Shown here: piece after piece, positions 1 to 9,003 of the stretch
Position numbering within the stretch: the first letter of the stretch is position 1
Layout of the letters: every line of letters begins with the position of its first letter
Assembly (NCBI GenBank): GCA_050951845.1
Contig: JBMNJV010000005.1
Coordinates: forward strand, 1 to 64,000
DNA from: UBA5436 sp050951845
GTDB lineage: Bacteria; Bacillota; Clostridia; Saccharofermentanales; DTU023
Direction: 5' to 3'
DNA length: 64,000 bases
Position numbers and translations under genes: made by a program
The notes under the pieces: generated by a model
What the model saw: only the letters and a program-made list of their open reading frames with translations
What the model was told of the DNA's origin: nothing
Database searches by the model: none

Positions 1-611
1 GCGCCGCAGCATGGATCATATACTCGTCCCTGATAGGGTTGTAAAATTTCTACCAGAGTTTTTACAACGCTTGAAGGTGTATAGAATTCACCGGCATTTT
101 TCCCTTCCAAAGAAGCAAATTGAGCTAAGGCATATTCATAAGTACGCCCTAAAATATCTTTGGAGCTGCCATGTTCTTTCAGGTTGAGATTATTGAACAA
201 ATCAACCACTTCGCCTAGACGTCGTTTATCTAATTCCGGTCTGGCATAATTTTTAGGCAGAATTCCTCTGAGCCGATTATTCTCCTCTTCAATTGAAACC
301 ATAGCTTGATCAATGACTTGACCTATTTCAGGAGTCATCGCTTGCGAAGCAATAAAGTCCCATCTTGCGTCTTTAGGAACAAAAAAGACATTTTCAGCAA
401 GATATTCATCTCGATCTTCTTCAAATCCAGCGCCTTCATTGATGAGTTCTTGATACCTGTCTTCAAAACTATCAGATATATATTTAAGAAAGATCAGACC
501 TAAAACTACATTTTTATATTCAGCCGCGTCAATATTGCCTCTTAATTTATCTGCCGCTGCAAAAATTTCTTTTTCAAAACCTAAGTTCGCACCGTTAATT
601 TGTTCCGTCAT
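1..611 (-). CDS. hsdM: Type I restriction-modification DNA methylase subunit (HsdM), 3' part outside window
   Basis: The reading frame opens at an ATG at 611 and runs off the left edge, so only about 203 N-terminal residues are present. The protein starts MTEQINGANLGFEKEIFAAA and contains the helical HsdM N-terminal domain (roughly residues 8-150, with KNVVLGLIFLKYISD near residue 34). It then enters the N6-adenine methylase domain: GEFYTPSSVVKTLVEIL, then YDPCCGA, which is S-adenosylmethionine-binding motif I. HsdM methylates adenine in the asymmetric target of type I systems together with HsdS; with HsdR the complex also restricts DNA. The hsdS and hsdR partners, if present, must lie outside the window downstream on the minus strand. 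A weak ribosome-binding site (GAAGAG) precedes the start. Confidence 0.9.
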   Translation of the reverse strand, partial: MTEQINGANLGFEKEIFAAADKLRGNIDAAEYKNVVLGLIFLKYISDSFEDRYQELINEGAGFEEDRDEYLAENVFFVPKDARWDFIASQAMTPEIGQVIDQAMVSIEEENNRLRGILPKNYARPELDKRRLGEVVDLFNNLNLKEHGSSKDILGRTYEYALAQFASLEGKNAGEFYTPSSVVKTLVEILQPYQGRVYDPCCG

Positions 612-1280
612 ATTGTCTCTCTTCTATATTGGTTTGGGTTTGTTCTATTAAGTTCAAAGCAAAATGAATCCGAAAAGCATTTGACATTAATTTTTTTGAA
701 TCAAAGTGACATTCCCATAAATTTATTAAGAAAAGCAATCCGATTCTTATGAAATTATAACAAAGAATGTGGTATACGGGCTAATTATTGTTATATATAA
801 ACAGTTCCGTTATTTTCCAGACTAATAGGACAAGCTAAAAATCTTTTCTCTCACCCAGAAGATCAATTTCTTACTATTAGCCAATTTTTTTGAATTACAA
901 GTAGATATTTAGTATGAATCAAATTAGCATAATCTAAATTATCCTAATTCAAATTATGCTAACGGAACATTGATCAATCAAAAAACTGGGCGGTATTTTA
1001 AGTGTAGAAAGTAATACTCTATTTGTCTTTGGCCTTTTTACTCCACGGAGCGGCATTTTTACTCCGAGAACACTTGCATTTTTACCCCGCGGCGGTGGTC
1101 TTCCAAGAGCGAGCCGATGGTATTCCGAAAGCGCATTTTTCAACAAGAAAAATTTTAAGTATTTTCGATGATTTCTAGTTCCTCATATTCATTCTCCAGG
1201 ACTTTTAATAACCATTGTACTTATATTGCTTTTAAAATGAGAGTTTACTAAAATTACTTTTCTACAATCCGATTCATGCT
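612..1280. other. 669-bp intergenic region with degenerate repeats
   Basis: No convincing gene. It is AT-rich at the left. A 10-bp inverted repeat, TTAGCATAAT (924-933) and ATTATGCTAA (953-962), surrounds a 19-nt loop. A GC-richer patch at 1020-1145 holds three imperfect copies of GCATTTTTACTCC (1032, 1053, 1076). A 65-codon minus-strand frame over this patch is arginine/proline rich and has no recognisable domain, so I do not call it a gene. Confidence 0.5.
1032..1088. repeat. Three-copy GCATTTTTACTCC repeat, possible insertion-sequence end remnant
   Basis: Copies lie at 1032-1044 (GCCTTTTTACTCC), 1053-1065 (GCATTTTTACTCC) and 1076-1088 (GCATTTTTACCCC), spaced 21 and 23 bp apart. A fourth, shorter match (GCATTTTT) lies at about 1132. 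Helically phased repeats of this sort are known at the ends of IS21-family elements as transposase-binding sites. No istA/istB-like gene is present here, so an IS relic is only an inference. Confidence 0.3.
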
Positions 1281-1775
1281 TTATGTAAATTGGTAAGAGT
1301 ATTTCACTTCTCTCAATTTCTTCCCACCAATTTTATTATTAATGTAGTCGCCATCGTATACAAATCCATTATTTTCGTAAAATTTCCTGGCTCTAAAATT
1401 TTCTTCCAGAACCCAAAGAAACACATCCTTAAATCCCTGGTCTTTTAATTCTTTAATTACAAATTCTAACAGCTTGCTCCCATATCCTTTTCCCATATAT
1501 TCAGGAATCAAATATATTGATATTATTTCTCCTGAATCCGGATATTTATCAAATCTTGATTTACTGAAGCTACTAGTACCGATGTATTCTCCATCTTCAA
1601 TGCAAACCACTGTATTCCATCCCGGAATATCAAAGTTCTTATTCCAGTGACCTTTTGGAATTGCGTCCAGATAATTTTGAGGAATAATACCACGATAAGT
1701 TTTCCTCCAGCTTTGCTCATATATCTTACTAAGCATGTTTCTGTCATCCATTGAATTTATATATCTGATTTCCAA
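1281..1775 (-). CDS. GNAT family N-acetyltransferase
   Basis: A 164-aa single-domain acetyltransferase. The acetyl-CoA-binding motif A is visible as IYLIPEYMGKGYGSKLLEFVIKE (residues about 88-110), with the Q/R-x-x-G-x-G/A signature realised as YMGKGYG. It is followed by the C-terminal motif FYENNGFVYDGD. The N-terminus (SWRKTYRGIIP) is typical of the subgroup annotated as phosphinothricin- or RimI-like. The substrate cannot be told from sequence. The start is TTG at 1775, preceded by AAGGAGATGAT, and no ATG further in gives a complete domain. It is monocistronic on the minus strand. Confidence 0.85.
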   Translation of the reverse strand: MEIRYINSMDDRNMLSKIYEQSWRKTYRGIIPQNYLDAIPKGHWNKNFDIPGWNTVVCIEDGEYIGTSSFSKSRFDKYPDSGEIISIYLIPEYMGKGYGSKLLEFVIKELKDQGFKDVFLWVLEENFRARKFYENNGFVYDGDYINNKIGGKKLREVKYSYQFT

Positions 1776-1946
1776 CTTAGATCATCTCCTTTATAGATTC
1801 TGAGAATATGATTAAATTCTCTTTAAGCAGAAATGCTCTTGATAATTATATAGTTAAAGGCTTTGAGGAGTGTATATTCAAGTCTTTGAAATATTATCAT
1901 TCAAGTGTTTATAAAATAATCATAGAGTTAAGTGTTTTATCTTGAA

Positions 1947-2753
1947 CTAAAGTTTCCGGAAATTATTAAGTGCTGCTAACTCTTCATCGCTTTTATTAGT
2001 GAAATAGGCAAATTCTCCGGTGTTAATATCCAAGCGTGTCACCATTTTATTTTGTCCAAAGTAAATGCAATCCCCGCACAATACAATATTGTTAGAACCG
2101 GGAATATTTATCTCCCACGTTTTGGCAATGCTCCAGTTTCCATCATAGCTGATTTGAAATAGTGTCGTGTTATAAATAATTATTCTTTCCCTGAATTTCT
2201 CATCTTCTAAGATAGTAAAACCACTTGTAACAACAATGCATCCGAACTCATTTTCAAACCAACCGTGATATTCCAAAAAAGTTCCTTCGCCCAAAAAAAT
2301 GTTTTCGTATAGAACAGCTGTTTTAAGATTCTGATCAATCCTTACGATTTTGAACCATCTCCCTGCCAGATGATGTAATTCAGAAACTGCATAAGAATAT
2401 TGCCCGCAATCAAACATGTCGCGGAAATTACCCTCTATACAGTAATCATCCTGACTAAAAAAACCTTGCATTTCTCTTTCTTTTTTCATCAAAACTACAT
2501 CGTCTTCTTTTTCCAGCCAACTTGGGAATTCTCCATTATTGTGATTGTTAAATCTTCCGTACTGAGTTTCAAAAACCTTCGGAATTTCGCAGTTATTAAG
2601 ATCACCTATTTCACGATAAAAAACTGAGCCGTTCATTTCTTTTACTTCAATAAACTCAATATCGTAACCATAATCAGAAATATCTTTTTCTATTTGTTTC
2701 AGTTCCGAAACAGGCTTCCAATCATTATTTTGTTTTTCAGAATTAATATCCAT
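1947..2753 (-). CDS. Hypothetical protein, 268 aa
   Basis: I do not recognise this protein. It is soluble, acidic, and rich in aromatic and Asn residues, with no signal peptide or membrane segment. The C-terminal half has repeated beta-strand patterns (YHGWFENEFGCIVVTSG, TLFQISYDGNWSIAKTWEI, DCIYFGQNKMVTRLD), suggestive of a WD40 or quinoprotein-like beta-propeller fragment; this is inference from pattern only. The ATG at 2753 has GGAG 7 nt upstream, so it is probably translated. Neighbours are an acetyltransferase and a c-di-GMP signalling protein, neither of which suggests a role. Confidence 0.65.
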   Translation of the reverse strand: MDINSEKQNNDWKPVSELKQIEKDISDYGYDIEFIEVKEMNGSVFYREIGDLNNCEIPKVFETQYGRFNNHNNGEFPSWLEKEDDVVLMKKEREMQGFFSQDDYCIEGNFRDMFDCGQYSYAVSELHHLAGRWFKIVRIDQNLKTAVLYENIFLGEGTFLEYHGWFENEFGCIVVTSGFTILEDEKFRERIIIYNTTLFQISYDGNWSIAKTWEINIPGSNNIVLCGDCIYFGQNKMVTRLDINTGEFAYFTNKSDEELAALNNFRKL

Positions 2754-2866
2754 TTATAATCTCCGTTGACATTGCTGATTTACTATGTAAATTATGCAGC
2801 AAAAATATATTCAGTAAAAAAAGGGTTGGACAGACTCTGGGTAAACACTGTTATTATGTAACAGAG

Positions 2867-5800
2867 TTAAATCTCATTTCTGAGAAATTCTTCTAATTCG
2901 TCGATAGATAAAGGTTGTGAAAAATAGTATCCTTGTGCTTCATGGTAACCCAAGTTCTTCAAAAAATCGACTTGATTCTTAGTTTCGACACCTTCAGCAG
3001 TAGTATAAGCTCTGAAGGCTTTCGCCAGCAAAATAACTGTTTCGGTTACAATAGTTTGTTTCTTTTCCGAATTAATATTATCTGTAATACTTTTATCTAT
3101 TTTTATCCTGTCAAAAGGTATAGCTTCTAATCGATGCAATGATGAATATCCCTTGCCGAAATCATCAATGGCAACACTTACTCCCAATTTTTTCAATCCC
3201 GTTACTTTTTCTATTGTGTCCGATAAATTTCCAACCAATGCGCTTTCCGTGAGTTCAAATTCAATATATTGAGGGTCTATTTGGTTTTCTTCTATTATTT
3301 TTGAAACAGCATCCATAAAATCATACCTTTGAAACTGTACAGCTGAAACATTTATTGAAAAGCGAAGAGGCGGAAATCCCTTCATTACAAGTCTCTGATG
3401 TGCCAGTATCGATTGTTTCAGTACCCAGTAGCCTACATCGTAAATTGACCCTGTGGTTTCAAGTATGGGGATAAATCTACTGGGCTCCACTATTTTATCG
3501 TCTTCAGATGTCAACCTGAGTAAAGATTCAACTCCGACAGTTTTTCCGGTTGCAAGATTGATTTGAGGCTGATATTCCAGATAAAATTCATTGTTTTGTA
3601 AGGATCTGAAAAGTCTGTTGGTGAGCAAGGTGGTTTCTGTAATATGTTCTTTTATTCTTGAAGTATAAAAAACGATCTTACTTTCCGAATGTTCGGCCTC
3701 ATTTCCTGCCAATTCAGCACTTTCCAAAAGAGCGTCCACATCTTTTCCGTCTTGCGGATACAATGATATGCCAATGTTAACAATAACAAATAAGGCTTCT
3801 ACTCCGGTTTCAGTCAACAGAGGCCGGGAAAAGTTGTTAATCACTTCCCTCGCCCTGTTTTTTATCTCATCTTTATTATCGCAGTAAGGTAAAACTACTA
3901 TAAACTCTTTTTCGCCGGTCCTTGATATAATGATGCTGTCCTGAAAAAGATTCTCGAGGATTGAAGCAGATTTTATTATTATCTGTTCCCCGATAGCATG
4001 ACCGAAAGTATCATTAATCAGCTTTAAATTTTCTATTTCAATATCCAAAATCGCTATTTTATTTGAATCTTCTCCATTTTGCAGAATTGATTCCAGTGTA
4101 TTTGTAAGCATATTTAAATTGGCCATTTTGGTTGCCGCATCGAAATAAGCAAATTCATGCAGTCTTTCTTCGTACAGCAGCTTTTTCCTTGCATCAGCCA
4201 GGACATTAGTCAAAATTTTTAAAACAGATAGCCGATTCTCCCAAGTATGCTTATCGGTACGGCTAAGATATTCAACAACAAGAATTCCATGTATCCTCTC
4301 ATCAATAATTACCGGCAGTGCGGAAAATGATTTGATTCCCTTTGACATACAGTAATTTCTTGCGGTCTCATGTTCGCGAATGGAAATATTTGCAACATCG
4401 TCACATACTATAGGCTGCTTATTAGTACGCAGAGACTCGATCATCGGCAAAATCATATCATTGGCTTCCATTTCCGAGTAATCGGGGAATGCATTATCAG
4501 CCTTTTCACAATTTACATACGTACTTACGTAGGTTACATTCTCGTAGTCTGGACTTATTTCTAATAGATATGCATAATCAAAATTAAGAATTTCGGCGGA
4601 CATTTTAAACATTTCATTAAGTTTTTCCTCAGAATCCTCTTTGTTATAGGAAATGAAGCTGGAAGAAATTCTTTCAAGGAGACTTTGTTCCTTTGTGGAT
4701 TTTTCATACTTCTGCATTCTCACCGTCTGCAAGGACATTAAAAATTGTGTAATTACAAACGTAAGTACAATAATCGCAATCCTTGACACATAATCGGTGC
4801 GTCCTACAGTAACAACAACTTCCGGTTGAGTTATAAAAAACATAATTTGTATGACTATGCTTACTACAGCAAAGATAACGGAATGGGCTTTACTTCCCAG
4901 AATAACTGTAAACAGGAAGAATAAAGTATATATCGCCCATACAGTTATCGCCCCCGTATTAAAACACATCAATGAGTAAAAAATTGTACCTGCCGCAGAC
5001 AGTAACAGAAAGACGGTATTTTGAATTGCCTGATTTTTTGTGAAAATCGGTATAAGCATGGTAAGTATCCCCATAAACAGCGGGATTAAAGAGAGTAAAA
5101 TTTCAATTTTCAATGAACCTCTCATTATGAAAAATCTTATTAAAAACGATATGTCACTGCCTGTTATAAAAATAAATCCAACTATTCTAAACAATGCTAA
5201 TCGGTCGTTCGGCATCAATCGGCCGTATGTTAAAAACTCGGGTGCTGTCTTTTCCCTTTCTAAAAACAATCCGAACCTTTTTAATGCCGTAAACGTTGCT
5301 ATCGTCGGAATAAAAAGGATTATAACTGCTATCTTGGGAAACACCTTTATTCCTAAAATGTCAGGTAAGATATCTGTTACCAGACCCAAAATAACTGTTA
5401 AGTAAAAGGATAGTTTGAATTTTAAGACATCTTTTTTTAAAAAAGTATTAGACTCGACTTTTCCCAACCAACGAAAAAGCAGTATGATACTGACGACTCC
5501 AAACACAATATAATACAAAAACAGCCAATATCCGTCGATGGTCGTAGGAAATGTATTTAACCAGCCGAATTCGGTTTGCACCATTTTATACTGTTTGGGG
5601 CCAAAAAGCCCGAATGGGGCATACAAAATTACATTTATTATTGCGGGTAAATAAATTACAACAAAGGTTATTCGTTTGTTTAATAAACGGCTCTCTCCAA
5701 GCACTAATACGAAATGGAGAACGATGCTGTAAATGATTCCCCAACCGAAAACCGTGACACATCGCCAAAAAATACTCTCCTCAGCAGTGTGTGCTGCAAG

Positions 5801-5950
5801 AGCAATGGAATATGAGAACGACCAAATTGCCAACGAAATTGTTATCAACAAAAACAATCGGTTGATGGTGCCTCTTTTGTGAAGCAATATTGCGTATATG
5901 CCAAAGAGCACGTAAAGAAAACCGATAGTATAAATTATTATTGATAACAT
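2867..5950 (-). CDS. Membrane GAF-GGDEF-EAL protein, probable c-di-GMP phosphodiesterase
   Basis: A 1027-aa protein. Residues 1-240 contain about seven hydrophobic helices resembling the histidine-kinase N-terminal 7TM sensor. A second block of about six helices spans roughly 250-415. A GAF domain follows (about 430-570), then GGDEF (about 600-755) and EAL (about 765-1020). The GGDEF signature reads GEKEF, lacking the residues needed for diguanylate cyclase activity. The EAL motif is ESLLRL. Other catalytic hallmarks are present (INVSAVQF, ELTES, DDFGKGYSSL, IKIDKS), so hydrolysis of c-di-GMP to pGpG is the likely activity, with the degenerate GGDEF as a possible GTP-sensing module. It is monocistronic. 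Confidence 0.9.
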   Translation of the reverse strand: MLSIIIYTIGFLYVLFGIYAILLHKRGTINRLFLLITISLAIWSFSYSIALAAHTAEESIFWRCVTVFGWGIIYSIVLHFVLVLGESRLLNKRITFVVIYLPAIINVILYAPFGLFGPKQYKMVQTEFGWLNTFPTTIDGYWLFLYYIVFGVVSIILLFRWLGKVESNTFLKKDVLKFKLSFYLTVILGLVTDILPDILGIKVFPKIAVIILFIPTIATFTALKRFGLFLEREKTAPEFLTYGRLMPNDRLALFRIVGFIFITGSDISFLIRFFIMRGSLKIEILLSLIPLFMGILTMLIPIFTKNQAIQNTVFLLLSAAGTIFYSLMCFNTGAITVWAIYTLFFLFTVILGSKAHSVIFAVVSIVIQIMFFITQPEVVVTVGRTDYVSRIAIIVLTFVITQFLMSLQTVRMQKYEKSTKEQSLLERISSSFISYNKEDSEEKLNEMFKMSAEILNFDYAYLLEISPDYENVTYVSTYVNCEKADNAFPDYSEMEANDMILPMIESLRTNKQPIVCDDVANISIREHETARNYCMSKGIKSFSALPVIIDERIHGILVVEYLSRTDKHTWENRLSVLKILTNVLADARKKLLYEERLHEFAYFDAATKMANLNMLTNTLESILQNGEDSNKIAILDIEIENLKLINDTFGHAIGEQIIIKSASILENLFQDSIIISRTGEKEFIVVLPYCDNKDEIKNRAREVINNFSRPLLTETGVEALFVIVNIGISLYPQDGKDVDALLESAELAGNEAEHSESKIVFYTSRIKEHITETTLLTNRLFRSLQNNEFYLEYQPQINLATGKTVGVESLLRLTSEDDKIVEPSRFIPILETTGSIYDVGYWVLKQSILAHQRLVMKGFPPLRFSINVSAVQFQRYDFMDAVSKIIEENQIDPQYIEFELTESALVGNLSDTIEKVTGLKKLGVSVAIDDFGKGYSSLHRLEAIPFDRIKIDKSITDNINSEKKQTIVTETVILLAKAFRAYTTAEGVETKNQVDFLKNLGYHEAQGYYFSQPLSIDELEEFLRNEI

Positions 5951-6313
5951 TATTTCCCCAATTCCTAAGGTAAAATCTTCTATTCTACCATTGTGATCGT
6001 AATCAAGTTATTATATTACATCTATCCGATGCTTTACAATTGAGTCTGTGAGAAATCCTGTAAAGCAGAAATTAAAAACACCATTCCCTCGCTGCATCAA
6101 TCAGGCCTGATGCAATCGATTCTCTGCAACCGCCATGAAAAAGACCGATTACATCGCACCGAGCCTAAATAATATATCTGCAGTACGGAAATGACGAGTA
6201 TCTATATTGGTATTCAATTCAAGTTTTTTTATATAATGAATCAAAGAAGAAATCAGTTATGAGGCAACAGTAAAGCAAACACCATTCTATTGATGATAAT
6301 GAGGAGGCATATT
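5951..6313. other. Divergent intergenic region
   Basis: This separates the divergent phosphodiesterase (minus) and HEAT-repeat (plus) genes. It holds an inverted repeat at 6093-6114 (TGCATCA and TGATGCA around the palindrome TCAGGCCTGA). A TATAAT box at 6232-6237 has a poor -35 (TTGGTA at 6207, 19-bp spacer) for the plus-strand gene. No c-di-GMP riboswitch could be recognised. Confidence 0.45.
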
Positions 6314-7396
6314 ATGGGATTATTCAACCGAAAACAGATATGGATGACAGATAGTTCCAGGAAATCCGAGAAAGCCAGAAAGGCAGTAAAATCAGAAACC
6401 GATCCGGCAATTCTGTCGGAAATAGCAAAGTCAGCACCGCTTTCCGAGGTGCGTTGCGCGGCAATTGAAGCAATATCCGATCAAGCACTTTTAGTTGAGA
6501 TTGTGCAAAACGATCACGATAGTTCTGTTCGCTGTGCTGCAACAAGAAATCTGACGGACCAATCTCTTTTAGCCAAAATTGCAGTCAACGACTTGAGTTA
6601 TGATGTACGCAAAATAGCGAGGGATATGTTAACAGACCAATCACTTATCGCAGAAATCGCACAAAACAGCAAAGATATGTTTTTGTCTCGGAATATGGTT
6701 GAAAAACTAACCCAACAGACCGCATTGGCCAACCTTGTAATAAATCATGATGACAGGATCACACGAGAAATGGCGATGGCAAAACTGAATGACCAGATAC
6801 AATTTGCTGAAGTCGCTAAAAAGGCCGCTGATAGTACACTGGGCTTCCGTGCGTTAGACAAGTTGTCGGACCAAAGTATGATTTTGGATGTTGTAATTAA
6901 TGCCCGATACCCCGGAATACAGATCGAGGCGGTAAATAAACTGACCGATCAATCTATTCTTGCGGATATTGCTGTGGGAAATAAAGACTACGCTGAAGAT
7001 TACTACATGCAGTTAAGAGCGATCGAGAAACTGACTGATCAATCCATCCTTATGGATATTGCTTTGAGAGATATGCGCGGTTCCGTCAAGGCAATTCATT
7101 TTATTTCCGACGAAAACATACTTGCTGAAATTGTACGCAAAGCAAGAAACAGTAAAGTGAAACAACAGGCTCTGAAAAAATTAGGTGGTTATATATGTAT
7201 CTCGTGCGGCGCAGAAAACTGGCCGGAGAATGGGCAAATCATCTCTTGCTTTTGTTCTGAATGTCATGCAGAAAATCATGATTTCAAGCATGTTAGCAAC
7301 GTAGTTGAATATAGGGATTATGAAAGCGGATCCAGGTGGGACGAATGTATTCGCTGCGGAGTGCAGAAAAACTATGAAAGCGTCTACACCTTATAA
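6314..7396 (+). CDS. HEAT-like repeat protein with C-terminal zinc-ribbon
   Basis: A 360-aa protein starting MGLFNRKQ at 6314. That ATG is 6 nt after AGGAGG, so I prefer it to the ATG at 6290. Residues about 30-285 consist of roughly ten degenerate helical repeats of 25-30 residues with the signature L-T-D-Q-S-L-L-A-x-I-A, a HEAT/armadillo-type solenoid suited to protein binding. The last 75 residues form a cysteine-rich module with CISCGAE, CFCSECHAE and CIRCGVQ, i.e. paired CxxC motifs that should bind zinc. The overall architecture (short basic N-terminus, solenoid, zinc ribbon) suggests an adaptor or scaffold. No enzymatic motif is visible and the function is unknown. Confidence 0.8.
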   Translation: MGLFNRKQIWMTDSSRKSEKARKAVKSETDPAILSEIAKSAPLSEVRCAAIEAISDQALLVEIVQNDHDSSVRCAATRNLTDQSLLAKIAVNDLSYDVRKIARDMLTDQSLIAEIAQNSKDMFLSRNMVEKLTQQTALANLVINHDDRITREMAMAKLNDQIQFAEVAKKAADSTLGFRALDKLSDQSMILDVVINARYPGIQIEAVNKLTDQSILADIAVGNKDYAEDYYMQLRAIEKLTDQSILMDIALRDMRGSVKAIHFISDENILAEIVRKARNSKVKQQALKKLGGYICISCGAENWPENGQIISCFCSECHAENHDFKHVSNVVEYRDYESGSRWDECIRCGVQKNYESVYTL

Positions 7397-7592
7397 GATC
7401 AACACCCGGACATAATTCATGTTTGACATTCTTCTTCAGATGATGATTTAACTCTATCGCAGTGAAAGAACTTTTGGAATTTTAAAATATATCTAAACAG
7501 AAACTCAGCTTTTTGTCCGCACCCCCGGCTCACTTTTTCTATTTGTATTAATTTTACAACTTAGTTATTTATGCTTATCAATTTTCTTTGTA

Positions 7593-8471
7593 TTATTTTT
7601 CCCTAAAGTTTTCATCCAAAATACCATTCTGAAGTGCTTCATTTAATATCTGTATAGCCTCATGTCTATCTTGACTATTTATAAACAGCAGATAATTATC
7701 AGCAGATAAGGCCACACCACTTGGATTCATATGTTTAGTAAGATAAAAAAATGCATTCTCACTTTGTTCAAGATTCCTAAATCTCAGTACATTCAGTGAA
7801 GACCGTGAGGCTATCGGAAACATTCTCTCACTCGATTCTCGATATATATTAGCATCTAATTTTGAACGCATTAAATCTTCTATAGATGTTATTTTTCTGT
7901 TCATCTCGATCAAGACATCTCTGTCTTTTTCTGAAGCTTTTTCCTCTATCAATCTTTCAAATTTAGTAGCCCCAATTGCTCTGCTAACTATATTCGATAT
8001 ATTCTCCGGATCTTTGTCAATTTGCTGAATCGCATTATCAAGCATTTCAATTAATTCATTCATACCTTTAGCATCATCTTTGTAAAATAAACAATTCATA
8101 TCTTTTATATCAAAAGGTATATCTGTTCCATCTTCACACATAATTATTACCGGCTTCATTAGACAGTCCCGAACAGCTAATTCATACATAACATTAGGAT
8201 TTAAGTCAGTTAGATTAGCAATAACTAAATCAGACTCAAAAAGGTTTATCACAATATTTGTTGTAATATCGTTGATAAGAATTTCTTGTGGTCTAACCAA
8301 TTCATAGCCATATTTTTCTAAGGTTGGCTGTATGGCCATTGTGCATACACCATCCATTTTTCTCCGGATTATTGAATCATCTTTCCCAATTGGAGATATA
8401 TAAAAACATTTTTTTGTTTCTTTAATTTCTTCTTTGTTTTTTTCTTTGTCATCCTTTGTGGTAGCTCCCAT
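7593..8471 (-). CDS. Nucleoside 2-deoxyribosyltransferase/TIR-like domain protein
   Basis: 292 aa from the ATG at 8471, which is preceded by CAGGAGG at 5 nt spacing; the upstream in-frame ATG at 8495 has no such site. Residues about 20-150 form a Rossmann-like domain. It starts CFYISPIGKDDSIIRRKMDGV and reaches ESDLVIANLTDLNPNVMYELAVRD, which is the D-L-T-x-x-N-P-N-V-x-Y-E-L signature of the nucleoside 2-deoxyribosyltransferase-like/TIR-like family, including the conserved Glu. Related domains cleave N-glycosidic bonds in nucleosides or NAD+. Residues 155-292 are a helical region of unknown role. The gene stands alone in an accessory region, and a defence role is inference. Confidence 0.75.
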   Translation of the reverse strand: MGATTKDDKEKNKEEIKETKKCFYISPIGKDDSIIRRKMDGVCTMAIQPTLEKYGYELVRPQEILINDITTNIVINLFESDLVIANLTDLNPNVMYELAVRDCLMKPVIIMCEDGTDIPFDIKDMNCLFYKDDAKGMNELIEMLDNAIQQIDKDPENISNIVSRAIGATKFERLIEEKASEKDRDVLIEMNRKITSIEDLMRSKLDANIYRESSERMFPIASRSSLNVLRFRNLEQSENAFFYLTKHMNPSGVALSADNYLLFINSQDRHEAIQILNEALQNGILDENFREK

Positions 8472-8761
8472 AACTGCCTCCTGTTTTGATTTCACAGCTC
8501 GTCTAAGGTAATCTCCAAGGCTTTACTAAGCCTGGCTTATTTTATTCTTTACCCTATTGTCATTCATTCCGTTATTATCTCAAATATTTCCGGCCGAAAA
8601 TTCATATTCTTTTTATGATTTTCTCACGTTTCCAGAGCTCTTACAACTGATTATCCGGAATAGCAAAACATAAAATGAAAAAAGGAATTTACGAGTTGGA
8701 ATTTTGATGAAACAACCTTAACAGCAATCGTGTCGCGTATAAATGAGAGATATAAAGAAAT
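8472..8761. other. Leader/intergenic region between tRNA-Ala terminator and TIR-like gene
   Basis: Contains a small hairpin in the leader of the TIR-like gene (AGGCTT and AAGCC arms, about 8514-8532) without a T-run. I see no open frame or other recognisable element. Confidence 0.35.
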
Positions 8762-8809
8762 AAAAAACAAAAAGCCTGTAATGACCGGTACTAGTGCATT
8801 ACAAGCTTT
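8762..8809 (-). terminator. Rho-independent terminator of tRNA-Ala
   Basis: A 13-bp imperfect stem (AAAGCTTGTAATG with CATTACAGGCTTT, minus strand; arms 8797-8809 and 8771-8783) is followed by a T-rich tract (8762-8770). It lies 14 nt past the tRNA 3' end. Confidence 0.85.
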
Positions 8810-8822
8810 CTATAAGTGAAAA

Positions 8823-8898
<76 letters not shown>

Positions 8899-8911
8899 AA
8901 GTGCAAAATTA

Positions 8912-8939
8912 ATCATAGCATAATTAATTTCAAAGTCAA
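8912..8939 (-). promoter_or_regulatory. Promoter of tRNA-Ala
   Basis: TTGACT (8934-8939), 16-bp spacer, TATGAT (8912-8917), with TGC immediately before the -10 (extended -10). Transcription would start about 7 nt before the mature tRNA 5' end. Confidence 0.85.
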
Positions 8940-9003
8940 GTTTTCGAATCAAATTGACATCTTTGGAACCGGAAACTTCGATTTTCATGGACACTCTATT
9001 TGA

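Noticed and set aside
949..1146. 65-codon minus-strand frame rich in Arg, Pro and Lys
   Set aside because: It runs over the GCATTTTTACTCC repeats, has no ribosome-binding site or domain, and its composition reflects the repeat.
6093..6114. Terminator at the inverted repeat TGCATCA/TGATGCA
   Set aside because: No T-run on either strand, and it lies between divergent genes where no terminator is needed.
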